A stretch of 64,000 nt of DNA from NCBI RefSeq assembly GCF_003967355.1, contig NZ_BIFH01000060.1, positions 1-64,000 on the forward strand, given 5' to 3'. The DNA comes from Embleya hyalina. Its GTDB lineage: Bacteria > Actinomycetota > Actinomycetes > Streptomycetales > Streptomycetaceae. Of this stretch, positions 53,998 through 62,865 are shown in pieces. A model generated the notes under the pieces. It was not told where the DNA came from. It saw only the letters and a list, made by a program, of their open reading frames with translations, and did not search any database. Within the stretch, counting starts at the first letter, position 1, and each line of letters starts with the position of its first letter. The position numbers and the translations under genes were made by a program.

Positions 53998-55213
53998 CGG
54001 TGAACCCTCCTCGTGGGGAGCCGGGAGCCTTTCCCGGTTCACCGTCCGCACTCGCCCGCACGCCTCGAAGCCGATGTGGGAAAACCCACCGCAACCGACA
54101 CCGGCCGGCCTGCGTTCCCCCCGAAACACAGGGCCGACACGTTCGACGTTCTCGTCGACAACCGCCCGCGAACTGCTGCCGGGGCGCCGGCAACCCGTCG
54201 CCGAACGCCGGATCCGCATCGACCACCGCACCCCGACCGCCACCGGCTCGTCGCACGGCGCCTCGGGCGTTGCGAAGTGGCCCGTGATCGACGTCGGTTC
54301 ATAGCACGGGCACGGCGGTACAACCAGCTACTTTCGTAGCCCCGTCGTGCAACCTTGGTGACTTCCCGTGTGGGCCCGGTCGTTGCAATCGTGTAATCGT
54401 TCGTACGCACCGCGTATGAGAGCCCCGCACGGACACTCGTCAACCCGAAGAACTTGGAGGCGCGTCCATGTCGATGCCTCGCCGGCACGCACGCGTGGCG
54501 ATACCCCGGCGCCGCACGAGGTGGACATCGGCGAACGAGCCCACCATGGGAGGCATCGATGTGATTGAGGAAACCGATCTCGGGCCGTGGCACCCGAGGC
54601 GCCGGCGTCGCCCTTCGGCACCACACGCGTGTTGTCGATGTACAGGCACAACGGCACCGTCGTGCGGGTACTTCGGACCGACGTGCACGCGGGGATGCGG
54701 CCGTCGGCGGCGAGCACGTGGGCCGAGGCCACCTGGTACCCCCAAATGTGCGGAGAGGCACTCGGGTCGGGGAAAGGCGTTGCTCGGGCGTGGGAGCGGA
54801 TGTGCACCCAGCACGATTTCCCATTTCGTCTCCCCGGTCCGCAACGACGCCTTGGCCGGCACCGACTCGCGTCGGAACAGCCATTTGTGCCGGACCGCCT
54901 GCGGCGCCTCACGGCGCCTCCGAACTTGTTTCTCGAGTGTGCCGTGAGGACTGAGGGCGAGTTTGGGTCGGCAGGACCGACTTAATACGGTGCCGCGCAG
55001 ACGGTGAAAGTTCCGGCGGCACTTCGATGTCGCTTTTCGGGACATGAGACGAACCGCGCGGCGAGTTGCGTCGGGCTTGTCGAAACAATCGGACGACATC
55101 AAAGTCGGGGCGATTATCCGGCGCCGGAACGAACCCGGCGGAGTTTCCGGAATTTTGGGTGGGTGGTATTCGGAAAGAAGCCGGTGCACCCATGGTCGTC
55201 GAGATCTCATGTA
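53998..55213. other. long gene-free region
   Basis: About 1.2 kb with no supported gene. From about 54950 the sequence becomes clearly more AT-rich than the rest of the window. Short minus-strand frames (ASAHVLAADGRIPACTSVRS near 54650) may be gene debris. No known family was recognised. Confidence 0.4.
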
Positions 55214-55291
55214 AAGAAAAAGTGTCATCGCTTCCTTCTTTCCCTTATGCATACGCACTCGGGGAAAGGAATTAGCGGTGACACTTTTCTT
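55214..55291. repeat. long AT-rich inverted repeat (hairpin)
   Basis: AAGAAAAAGTGTCATCGCT at 55214-55232 pairs with AGCGGTGACACTTTTCTT at 55274-55291, with one G-T pair and one bulge. A second, weaker pairing (TCTTTCCC with GGGGAAAGG) lies inside. The predicted stem is about 30 bp with a loop around 55249-55258. The AT-rich arms contrast with the genome. It may be a strong bidirectional terminator or a miniature inverted-repeat element. Confidence 0.65.
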
Positions 55292-55764
55292 GCCGTTGCG
55301 CCGATTTCTTCCGCCGCGGAGCGCTCCACTCGGCCGGGGCTGATCATCCACGACTCGTCGGGGACGACGAACAGGTCGATGGTCGGAGGACCGCGGCGCG
55401 GCTTCACATGTGGCAGATCGCGGGGATGCACCCTGGGCGGCCACGACGCGATGGTGCCCTGTCCGCTCGTGTGAGCAGGCAAGGCACCACTGTTGCGGGA
55501 CAAGACCTCGGCAGGGGCGGGTCAGCAACCGCCACGCGAAACCGGGTGGATGCGCTACGTGTGCGATGGCCTTTTCTGATTCTGCCGCGATTTCCGTGAA
55601 ATCCGGAATGTTGATCTTCCCGGTTCCCGATCATGCGGTGTTTCCATATCCGAGTCGACCGCCATTCTTGGCCCTCGCGATACGCCTGCCGGATCCGGCC
55701 CCGCCCGCCGTGGCAGATCGCGCGGGCAGGTGGTCGCGCGATTCCTACGCGGTGGGTCGGCGGT
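55292..55764. other. intergenic stretch
   Basis: On the minus strand a short frame, PPTIDLFVVPDESWMISPGR followed by VERSAAEEIGATARK, has coding-like composition next to the hairpin but no defined start or stop. Otherwise nothing is supported. Confidence 0.3.
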
Positions 55765-56301
55765 TCACCCAGGCGCCGGTAGGTGTCGACCATCGGGTCG
55801 ACCCTTGGTCGACCCGAACGCCGTGTCCGAGTAGGAGGCGTGGTCGGTCGCGATCATCTCGGGACGGACCCCGCCATCGAGGTTCAGGAGGGTGTCCGGG
55901 GTGTAGGGGGCTGTCACGCGCGGCGCCGCGCACGAGCATCGCGCGGCGGTGGCGATGGAAGGTGGGCGAGGACCCTGCCCTCGTCGCCCCGGTCGACCTG
56001 GGCCCGGGCGTCGGGGATCACCTCGAACCGGCAATGCGGTCCGGTCGGTTCCTTTGGTGTGACGGAACTCCTCGGCGATGTCCGGCCGTGCGCCCGGGGC
56101 GGCCACACCGCCGCAGCCCTGCGGGACCCGCGCCGAGGACGTGACGATGCCGGCCGGGGTCGGAAATCCCGCAGCGACGCTGCGGCTTCGCGCCGGGCGG
56201 TTCGCGGCTCGGCGGATGTCGGACCGGTAGACGGGAGCATCGGGGTCGGGGCTTTGCCGCTCGTCGGCGGAGCGTCCCGCCAGGACGAACACGGCGGCCA
56301 C
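55765..56301 (-). pseudogene. degenerate lipoprotein-like gene
   Basis: The frame starts MAAVFVLAGRSADERQSPDP followed by DAPVYRSDI. The first part looks like a lipoprotein signal in which the lipobox Cys is Arg (LAGR), and PVYRSDI resembles PVYRSNI of the small lipoprotein at 743-916. A middle portion (FEVIPDARAQVDRGDEGRVL) fits better in another frame, and the end (PYTPDTLLNLDGGVRPEMIA) returns to the first. These features suggest a broken gene. It follows the DUF6461 gene on the same strand after 18 bases. Confidence 0.4.
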
Positions 56302-56319
56302 CGCAGTGAGGGCAACCCC

Positions 56320-57102
56320 TCATGGTTCGTCCAGGCGGAGCGGCCGGTCGCGGTGTGCTCGATGGTGCTCCATGGCGTGCTCGACCTGCTCGCGGGTGAC
56401 TTCCTTGTGGATGCCCTGACGGTTTGCGTCGGTGAGGTCGATCACGACGCCGGTCCAGTCGTCGGCGGGTTCCTCCGGAACGTGTCCCAGCAGGTACGTG
56501 GAGTTGCCCAGCAGGTCCTCGGTCAGTCGCACGCCGGTCAGCTGCTCAGCGAGTGCGAGGACTGCGGCTTTTCTGTCGTACGTGTCGACGTCGGATTCCT
56601 CGCCCAAGTCGAACCCGGCCTCGTGCATCAGTGGCACCAGGTCGTCGGGGGCGCTGCCGTGGCGGACCGTGGGCCACTCGAAACCGGCCCGCAGTTCACC
56701 GTCTTCGTACCATTCGAACATGTGGATGGGCTTTCCTCCGTTACTGGAGTGCATGACGGCACGCGACCCCGCCGACAGGGTCTCCAGGAATCCCGGCCGC
56801 ATGCCGATGCCTCCGTCGAAGTGCAGGACGAGGGTCCAGTCCCCGTCCCCGCCCGGCACCGCGCATACGCCGGCGAGGAAGGACTCGTCCCACTCGTCGG
56901 ATCCGGCGACGAGTTCGTCCTGCCGCTCGAAGAGTTCCTCGGCGCCCCGGCACCCGCCGCGCGGCTCGGCCCCCATCACCCGCAGCACCTCCTCGGGTGG
57001 GACACCCCTCACCAGCGTCAGGCTGTATCCGACTTCGATCCCCGAGGGGAACACGAAGGAGGAACGTATCCAGCCGTAGTCGGCCGCAGTCGCTGAACCC
57101 AT
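56320..57102 (-). CDS. DUF6461-family protein, copy B of a duplicated locus
   Basis: The 260-residue protein starts at MGSATAADYGWIRSSFVFPS; ATG 57102 is preferred to GTG 57108 by comparison with copy A at 6721-7506. Signatures: VGYSLTLVRGVPPEEVLRVM, WTLVLHFDGGIGMRPGF, EDGELRAGFEWPTVRHGSAP. It is closely similar to copy A along the whole gene, differing mainly in the C-terminal 40 residues (TDANRQGIHKEVTREQVEHA here, with a His-rich tail). GGAAGG lies upstream. The two copies are on the same strand, 50 kb apart. Function unknown. Confidence 0.82.
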   Translation of the reverse strand: MGSATAADYGWIRSSFVFPSGIEVGYSLTLVRGVPPEEVLRVMGAEPRGGCRGAEELFERQDELVAGSDEWDESFLAGVCAVPGGDGDWTLVLHFDGGIGMRPGFLETLSAGSRAVMHSSNGGKPIHMFEWYEDGELRAGFEWPTVRHGSAPDDLVPLMHEAGFDLGEESDVDTYDRKAAVLALAEQLTGVRLTEDLLGNSTYLLGHVPEEPADDWTGVVIDLTDANRQGIHKEVTREQVEHAMEHHRAHRDRPLRLDEP

Positions 57103-57325
57103 GCGCACACCTTCCCAGCGACCACCGACCCCAGGGAGCCGACTCCGCCGAGAATGGCCCGCCGGCCGTCGTCGACCGTGGTGGTCCAGGTACCCACGGC
57201 GAACCGGACGCCGATGATGAGGGCCTCGTGGGGGCGGCCGGGGTCCAGTTCGCGACGGGGCATTGCTTCGGGTCGTCCTTCCGGCGCACGCCGCCCTGGT
57301 CCTGCGTGCTGGTGTAGTTCGCCAC
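57103..57325 (-). pseudogene. small gene upstream of DUF6461 copy B, broken by a 1-nt deletion
   Basis: From the GTG near 57325 the frame reads VANYTSTQDQGGVRRKDDPK then QCPVANWTPAAP. At the five G residues at 57229-57233 (C on the coding strand) the frame must shift to continue HEALIIGVRFAVGTWTTTVD and GGVGSLGSVVAGKVCA; a sixth C would restore it. The stop that overlaps the DUF6461 start in copy A (TGA at 7503-7505) is TGG here. A conserved small partner gene is possible, now inactivated. Confidence 0.45.
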
Positions 57326-57364
57326 CGTCGCCGGATCGGCGGATATGTGCCGTCCGATGCGTCG

Positions 57365-58168
57365 CTAGATTGCGGTGAATCCGCCGTCGGCGGCGACCAC
57401 GGCCCCCGTGACGAAACTGGAGCGGGGCGAGGCGAGGAAGCACAGGACCTCGGCGATCTCCTCGGGCTGCGCCACCCGTCCCAGGGGCTGCGCGGCGGCG
57501 AAGGACGCCAGGTAGGCGCGACTGTCGGGGCGGATCGTGTCGAGGAAGTCCGTTTCGATGACGCCCGCGGCCACGAGGTTGGCGCGGATGCCCAGCGGGC
57601 CGCCCTCGACGGCGAGCACTTTGGTCAGCTGGGCCAGAGCGCCCTTCGACGCACTGTAGGCGACGCCTTCGGGCAGGGCGACGGTGGAGGCGTACGAGCC
57701 GGTGCTGACGATGGCACCGCCGCCGCGGCTCTTCATGGCCCGGAACGCCTCACGGGCGCAGAAGAAGGAGCCACGGGCGTTGACCGCCATCACGGTGTCC
57801 CAGTCCTCTGCCGTGGTTTCGGTGAGGAGCTTGTTCTGGGTACGCCCGGCATTGTTCACGAGGATGTCCAGTCCGCCGAAGGCATCCAGGGCCGTGGCCA
57901 CCGCGCGGTGGGCGGTCTCCTCCTGGGTGATGTCACCGATTGTCGCGACGACGCCGGGAAACTCTCCCGCCAGGTTCGTGACGTCGGGGCGGAGGTCGAG
58001 GGCGACCACCCGAGCCCCGCGGGCGTGAAGGAGCGCCACGGTCTCCCGGCCCACCCCTCGCGCGGCTCCGGTGACGAGGGCGATCTTCCCGGCGAACTCG
58101 GCGAACTCGGTGGATTCGGTGGGTTCGGTGGATTCGGATGTTGTGGCGGACGTGGTCGCAGGTGTCAT
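57365..58168 (-). CDS. SDR-family oxidoreductase
   Basis: The 267-residue protein starts at ATG 58168 with a Thr/Ser/Glu-rich N-terminus. Classical SDR motifs follow: cofactor loop VTGAARGVGRETV near residue 35, acidic residue in VVALDLRPD, LVNNAGRTQNKLL, catalytic Ser in IVSTGSYAST, and YSASKGALAQLTK with Tyr and Lys. The C-terminus SSFVTGAVVAADGGFTAI is typical. Asp at the end of the second strand suggests NAD preference. It lies downstream of another SDR on the same strand (153 bases apart). The substrate is unknown. Confidence 0.93.
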   Translation of the reverse strand: MTPATTSATTSESTEPTESTEFAEFAGKIALVTGAARGVGRETVALLHARGARVVALDLRPDVTNLAGEFPGVVATIGDITQEETAHRAVATALDAFGGLDILVNNAGRTQNKLLTETTAEDWDTVMAVNARGSFFCAREAFRAMKSRGGGAIVSTGSYASTVALPEGVAYSASKGALAQLTKVLAVEGGPLGIRANLVAAGVIETDFLDTIRPDSRAYLASFAAAQPLGRVAQPEEIAEVLCFLASPRSSFVTGAVVAADGGFTAI

Positions 58169-58321
58169 GGTGCGGTCCCGGGAGAAGGTGAGTGTGAGTG
58201 CGGGCGCCGGTGCGAAGCACCTGGAGTGCTGTGCTGTGCTGCCGTGCGGTGTACCGATCGGGTGGGTCGCGCCGTCGATGCACCACGGCAGGCCCACGTG
58301 GACGTCGTACGGCCGGGTTGT

Positions 58322-59080
58322 TCAGTGCGCGGTGAGCCCGCCGTCGACCACCAGTTCCGCGCCGGTGATGAACGAGGAGTCGTCGCAGGCCAGGAAGAGG
58401 ATCGCGGGTGCAATCTCCTCGGCGCGGCCGGCACGGCGCATGGGGGTGCGTTGGATATCCGGCTGCTGGTCGCCCTGTTCGTCCAGAAGGTCCTGGATCA
58501 TGGGGGTAGCGATCACCCCGGGGTGCAGTGAGTTGATGCGTACTCCCTGCCGGGCGTACTCGACTGCGGCGGTTTTGCTCAACAGGCGCACGGCTCCCTT
58601 GGACGCCTGGTAGGCCGCAGCCGCACCGCTTCCTACCAGGCCGAGTACGGACGACGTATTGATCACCGACGCGTTGCCGCTCGCACGCAGGAGCGGCATC
58701 GCCGCCTTCATGCCAAGCCAGGTGCCTTTCTGGTTCACGTCGATGACGCGGTCCCACTCCTCTTCCCGGGTGTCTTCGATACCCGGCCAGTCGAGGATGC
58801 CGGCGAGGTTCACCAGCACGTCCAGCGTTGTGAACCGGTCGCGTACGACGGCGACCACTTCGTCCCACTCCCGCGCGGAGGAGACATCGAGGCGGGCGGC
58901 GACGACGTCCACACCGCGTGCCCCGATCCGGTGGGACAGCTCTCGCAGGGGGCCTTCGGCGATATCGGTGATCACCAGGCGGGCGCCTTCGCGGGCGAAG
59001 AGTTCGGCGGTCGCCGTGCCGAGGCCGCCGGTCGCGCCCGTGATCAGCGCGACCTTCCCCTCAAGTCGTCGTCCTGTCAT
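58322..59080 (-). CDS. SDR-family oxidoreductase
   Basis: The 252-residue protein MTGRRLEGKVALITGATGGL has the SDR cofactor motif TGATGGLG, ITDIAEG (Asp, NAD-type), VLVNLAGILDWPGI (NLAG in place of NNAG), catalytic Ser in VINTSSVLGLVG, and YQASKGAVRLLSK. The end SSFITGAELVVDGGLTAH is usual for the family. It belongs to the 3-alpha/20-beta-hydroxysteroid-dehydrogenase-like group by overall pattern. It is transcribed in the same direction as the SDR at 57365 and the Atu4866-type gene, divergent from the MmyB-type regulator, so these are likely the regulator's targets. Confidence 0.93.
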   Translation of the reverse strand: MTGRRLEGKVALITGATGGLGTATAELFAREGARLVITDIAEGPLRELSHRIGARGVDVVAARLDVSSAREWDEVVAVVRDRFTTLDVLVNLAGILDWPGIEDTREEEWDRVIDVNQKGTWLGMKAAMPLLRASGNASVINTSSVLGLVGSGAAAAYQASKGAVRLLSKTAAVEYARQGVRINSLHPGVIATPMIQDLLDEQGDQQPDIQRTPMRRAGRAEEIAPAILFLACDDSSFITGAELVVDGGLTAH

Positions 59081-59223
59081 GGATATCGTCCTCGATTCTC
59101 ATTGCTGCCGGCTGACCGGCTGACTGGCTGACCGGCTGCTGTATCGGGTCTTTTCGTCCGCCGAAGGCGGATTCGCCTCCCGGCGCCAGGGCGGCCGTGG
59201 CCCGGCCTTTCCTACGACCGGTT

Positions 59224-59478
59224 TCACTCCCGGTAGAGCACGAGGTGCTCGTGATGGAGCACTCCATCCCGGATGTCGCCCGTGGCGGTAAAGCCGGTGT
59301 CGTCGACGTAGTCCAGGTGGCTCCCGGTCACCGTGTACCGGCCGGTGTACGCGCCGGCCCGGCCGCCGCGGGCTTCCTCGTAGCGGCCCTCCGGCAGCAG
59401 TTCCTGCCGGATGTGACCATCCGCGGTCACCCACATCCCGACCACGTCGACGTGGTCGTCCTCAACGGGCCCGGCCAT
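59224..59478 (-). CDS. Atu4866-domain protein
   Basis: The 84-residue protein MAGPVEDDHVDVVGMWVTAD continues GHIRQELLPEGRYEEARGGR, AGAYTGRYTVTGSHLDYVDD and TGFTATGDIRDGVLHHEHLV, ending LYRE. This is the single beta-barrel domain I know as Atu4866. The longer upstream frame overlaps the divergent regulator start and was not used. In other actinomycetes and rhizobia such genes commonly sit beside SDRs and an HTH regulator, as here. A small-molecule binding role is suspected but unproven. Confidence 0.85.
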   Translation of the reverse strand: MAGPVEDDHVDVVGMWVTADGHIRQELLPEGRYEEARGGRAGAYTGRYTVTGSHLDYVDDTGFTATGDIRDGVLHHEHLVLYRE

Positions 59479-59618
59479 GGCGGGGCTCCTCTCGTCGAAC
59501 GGTGCGGTCCTTCCCGCTCCACCGAGTCTGCGCAGGTCGGCGGCCGTCAACCAGGACGCGTGCCGCCGGGGTGCAGCACACCCAGGCACCACACCGAGCC
59601 GCCGCCTAACCTGCATAC

Positions 59619-60467
59619 ATGGACGACAACCACCTGGGAGACTTCCTGCGCACACGCCGCGCCGGCCTGCGGCCGGAGGACGTCGGCATGACGAGCCACG
59701 GGGTCCGCAGAGTCACCGGACTGCGCCGCGAAGAGGTCGCCGTTCTGGCCGGGGTGAACGCCGACTACTACACGCGCCTGGAACAAGGCCGCGAGCGCAA
59801 CCCCTCACCACAGGTAATCGACGCACTCGGCCGCGCGCTGCGCCTCGACGCGGACGCACGCGCGCACCTGTACCGGCTGGCCGGGGCCACGCCGAACGAC
59901 GGGCCCTCCGCCCATGCCGCCGAACGAGTCGGCTCTTCGCTGCGACAGCTGATGGACGGCTACCCGAACACGCCGGCGTTCGTCATGAGCCGGGCCCTGG
60001 ACCTCCTCGCCGTCAACGCCCTGGCCGATGCCCTCTACGCTCCGTTCAAGCCGGCGGACAACCTGGCCCGCATGACCTTCCTCGACGCCGCGGGCCGCGA
60101 CTTCCACATGGACTGGGACCGGGCGGCACAGGCCACCGTCGCCAACCTTCGCGAGGCAACCGGATTCGACCCGGACAACCCACGGCTGCGTGAACTCGTC
60201 CGCACCCTCACCGAGCACAGCACGGACTTCGCCCGCCTCTGGAACGCCCACACCGTGCGCGGCAAGACCCGGGACGCCAAACGCTTCCTCCACCCGGACG
60301 TCGGCCCTCTCGCCCTCACCTACCAGGCTTTCGACGTACGCGACGCCCCCGGCCAACAGCTCGTCATCTACCACGCCGAACCAGGCAGCCCCAGTGCCCA
60401 GTCCCTCAGTCTGCTCGGTTCCATCCACGCCACCCGGCGCCGGCCCGCCTCCGGGCCCCATCGCTGA
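59619..60467 (+). CDS. MmyB-family helix-turn-helix transcription regulator
   Basis: The 282-residue protein has an N-terminal HTH_31 domain: LGDFLRTRRAGLRPEDVG, GVRRVTGLRREEVAVLAGVN, ADYYTRLEQGRERNPSPQVI and ALGRALRLDADARAHLYRLA. The C-terminal MmyB ligand-binding domain (about 105-270) has NTPAFVMSRALDLLAVNALA, NLARMTFLDAAGRDFHMDWD and LRELVRTLTEHSTDFARLWN. In this family the regulator is often divergent from SDR genes it controls. The 140-base gap to the Atu4866-type gene should hold the shared operator. Confidence 0.93.
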   Translation: MDDNHLGDFLRTRRAGLRPEDVGMTSHGVRRVTGLRREEVAVLAGVNADYYTRLEQGRERNPSPQVIDALGRALRLDADARAHLYRLAGATPNDGPSAHAAERVGSSLRQLMDGYPNTPAFVMSRALDLLAVNALADALYAPFKPADNLARMTFLDAAGRDFHMDWDRAAQATVANLREATGFDPDNPRLRELVRTLTEHSTDFARLWNAHTVRGKTRDAKRFLHPDVGPLALTYQAFDVRDAPGQQLVIYHAEPGSPSAQSLSLLGSIHATRRRPASGPHR

Positions 60468-60539
60468 TCAACCGACGGAACAGGGAGATGGGTCGGCGAT
60501 ACCGGCACCGACCGGCACCGATTCCCAATCGGCTGATGT

Positions 60540-60566
60540 CTGTCCGAGCTGTCCGAGCTGTCCGAG
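60540..60566. repeat. tandem 9-bp repeat, 3 units
   Basis: Three perfect copies of CTGTCCGAG lie about 30 bases upstream of the GNAT gene start, in its leader. Confidence 0.75.
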
Positions 60567-60595
60567 GCAGTGGATGATCGACAAGGATCGTTGCC

Positions 60596-61141
60596 ATGAC
60601 CTACGTGATCGAATCCGCTCGACCGGACGACGCCGCGGGGTTGGGGGCGTTGCTGCTGAGAGCGTGGCTGCAGACCTACCCCAACCCGGAGCTGGGGATC
60701 GACGAGTACTGGATCCGTGAGCATCGGGGTTCGTCGGCCACGGCGGAAGGCATCGCCCGGTGGCGGAAGTTCGTCGAGGCACGGAACCGGCAACCGGACC
60801 TGCTGTTCTGCCGTGTCGTGCGTTCCGATACCGGGATCGTCGGCGTTCTGTGCGGGCGCCGCGGCGAGATGGTCACCCTCGGGCCGATGTATCTGCTGAG
60901 CCACGTCCAGGGCCGGGGGCTCGGCGCCCGCATGATGACCGAGTTCCTCACCTGGGCCGGAGCCGCACCCGTATGCCTGTGGGTCACCGAGTACAACGAC
61001 GACGCGATCCGCTTCTATCGACGCCACGGATTCGAGATCACGGGCGAGCGAGAGCTGTGGCGGGGAAGGCTGCCGAACCTGCGCATGACCCGCGAGCTCA
61101 CATCCGGCGTCGACCACAGCCGAGTGGACCGCGCGGGGTGA
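60596..61141 (+). CDS. GNAT-family N-acetyltransferase
   Basis: The 181-residue protein starts MTYVIESARPDDAAGLGALL. The acetyl-CoA-binding motif A is visible as MYLLSHVQGRGLGARMMTEF, with the pyrophosphate loop Q-G-R-G-L-G. Motif B includes VCLWVTEYNDDAIRFYRRHG and FEITGERELW. The overall pattern is of a single-domain acetyltransferase acting on an amine or an N-terminus. The substrate cannot be deduced. It lies 128 bases after the MmyB-type regulator on the same strand and may be transcribed separately. Confidence 0.92.
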   Translation: MTYVIESARPDDAAGLGALLLRAWLQTYPNPELGIDEYWIREHRGSSATAEGIARWRKFVEARNRQPDLLFCRVVRSDTGIVGVLCGRRGEMVTLGPMYLLSHVQGRGLGARMMTEFLTWAGAAPVCLWVTEYNDDAIRFYRRHGFEITGERELWRGRLPNLRMTRELTSGVDHSRVDRAG

Positions 61142-61499
61142 TCACGCCGATGGCACAGGCGCCGGGCGGATCGGCCGGTTGGGCCGGTTGGGCCGGGGGC
61201 GGGCCGACGGCGCCGGCCCGGGAACGGGCATCGAGCGCGTCCCGACCGAGGAACGCGAACCGTACACCACCCGCGCCGACCCCCGTCGACGGGCGGGCTG
61301 TGGGCCCCGGTTCGCGGGGCAAGCACACGATGGGTGAGCCTCCATCCGTCCTCGGTGACCTGTGACCAGCCGTCGGCGCGCAGGAGGGCGACGTTGCGGA
61401 CGACGACGGGGCTGGTCCACATGCGTTGGTTCATCGACGGCGCGAAGTGCACGCCGGGTCCGTGTACACCCCGACGCGCACGTCCGCTCCCACCTCCGC
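61142..61499. other. stretch with doubtful minus-strand coding frame
   Basis: A minus-strand frame with VHFAPSMNQRMWTSPVVVRN and VALLRADGWSQVTEDGWRLT (about 61330-61480) has coding-like composition but is in a different frame from the gene ending at 61500. It could be the continuation of that gene after a frameshift, or debris. Not called as a gene. Confidence 0.3.
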
Positions 61500-61814
61500 T
61501 CACTCGAACGCGACCGTTTCCCACGCGTCGACGACGCTGTTGCGGGCGCGCAGCATCCCGTAGTTCCCACCGCGGTAGTCGAGTTCGGCGGACACGTACC
61601 TGCGGTTGGCCCAAGACCGGATGGTCACGTTCGTCCGGCACTCCGCGGACTTCGCCGACGCGAGCCGGCTGACCACGGCGGACAGGGACTGCGTCGTGGT
61701 CGCGGGCGGCGACGAAGCGAACGAGGCCCATGCGTGGGGAGCGAGCACGGAGGTTGACACGGTCACGGCGGCCGCCAGGGCGAGTGCTCGGTCCACTCCG
61801 CCTGTGGCGACCAT
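61500..61814 (-). CDS. small secreted protein, possible fascin/beta-trefoil fragment
   Basis: The 104-residue product has a signal peptide (VDRALALAAAVTVSTSVLAP, cleavage near AWASFA) followed by RTNVTIRSWANRRYVSAELD and YRGGNYGMLRARNSVVDAWE. The motif IRSxANxRYVSAE followed by GMLRARxSVVDAWE is that of fascin-like/actin-crosslinking (beta-trefoil) repeats, one repeat only. Full proteins of this kind carry three or more repeats, so the gene may be truncated by a frameshift after VAFE. Probably extracellular and carbohydrate-binding, by inference. Confidence 0.62.
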   Translation of the reverse strand: MVATGGVDRALALAAAVTVSTSVLAPHAWASFASSPPATTTQSLSAVVSRLASAKSAECRTNVTIRSWANRRYVSAELDYRGGNYGMLRARNSVVDAWETVAFE

Positions 61815-61886
61815 TGGTCGTCTGCGAAGGCCGAACTCATCCGAGACCTCACCGCCACCTGTCTCGAGCTGAAGAACTCGACTTTA

Positions 61887-62160
61887 TGATCGGAAGGTTC
61901 ACCTCACTATCGGCCCCCGTCCCTGGAAGTGAAATCGGGCGTATGGAATGGTTCACGGCCGTCCGCGAAACCGAACCGCGCCACCCGCACGCCTTCACCG
62001 ACGGCCTCGAACTCGACAGCGCGGCAGTCGATGCCGCCCTTACGCCGTCCCCCACAACGCACGCACCGAAGATGTCATTACCCTGACCAAACGCATCATG
62101 AGGAAAAGGCACGGAAGAGCAGGATTCAACCTCCTCCGCCACCGCGTCCTTCTCCCGTGA
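61887..62160 (+). pseudogene. ISL3-family transposase C-terminal remnant
   Basis: The first frame reads FTDGLELDSAAVDAALT; after a one-base frame change near 62040 the sequence continues PHNARTEDVITLTKRIMRKR followed by HGRAGFNLLRHRVLLP and TGA. This matches the ISL3 transposase end, typically LPHHNGRTEGVNTKTKxIKR followed by MYGRAGFxLLRHRVLL. The rest of the element is absent. It is a dead remnant. Confidence 0.78.
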
Positions 62161-62389
62161 CATTCACGCTGAGCCACAGCATGGTCGGGCGCGTCGGTCG
62201 AGTGCCGGGGTGTGATAGTGGTGAACTCACGTATTCGACTGTCGCGAGTGCCGCTGCCCAAGCGGTCGTTGTAGTCCCTGTGCGTGCCGGGGTGTCGCAG
62301 GGACATGATCTACGCTGTTGAACAAAGGGTGTCGATGGTCACGGCGAACGCCCCGGTGCCGCAATCTCGCATGAGAGGAGAGGACGCCA

Positions 62390-62779
62390 ATGGTTGATCC
62401 GAGCGCGGGCTGGGCCCTTGGGACGGGCCTGATGGCGTTGGGCGGGGCGGTCCACTTCGTGCGGAACGAGGTGGCGAGGGGAAACATCCGTCGCAACTCC
62501 GCGGTGGGCATCCGGACGAAGGCCACGATGGCCTCCGACGTGGCGTGGGAGGCCGGTCACGCCTCTGCGGGACCGCTGCTGACCGCGACATACCTGACCG
62601 CTTACGCGGCCGGGGCTGCCGCTTTCACCCTGGCTCTGGCGGTGTCCTTGAGCGGTGGGGGCAACTCGGCGGTCCTCGTCGTCCCGTTGGTGGGCATGGC
62701 CGCCGTTCTCGGGCTCCTGACCGCCGCAGCCGTCAGGGCGAACACCGCTGCTCGTCAGGCAGCTCGTACCAGCGGCTGA
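62390..62779 (+). CDS. SdpI-family-like membrane protein
   Basis: The 129-residue protein MVDPSAGWALGTGLMALGGA has three or four hydrophobic helices (LLTATYLTAYAAGAAAFTLA, SAVLVVPLVGMAAVLGLLTA). The loop NIRRNSAVGIRTKATMASDV followed by AWEAGHASAGP is the SdpI signature (N..+GIRT.AT..SD.AW..gH). In Bacillus, SdpI gives immunity to the toxin SdpC and senses it; actinomycete relatives are uncharacterised. It is a single gene with no toxin partner visible. Start ATG 62390, with GAGAGGAG upstream. Confidence 0.8.
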   Translation: MVDPSAGWALGTGLMALGGAVHFVRNEVARGNIRRNSAVGIRTKATMASDVAWEAGHASAGPLLTATYLTAYAAGAAAFTLALAVSLSGGGNSAVLVVPLVGMAAVLGLLTAAAVRANTAARQAARTSG

Positions 62780-62865
62780 ATCAGCCGCTTCGAACATCAC
62801 TGCCAAAGAGCGGGGACATGCGGGCTTTCGGTTCGTGCAGGGCAGTTGTACGGGTGGAACGCTGC

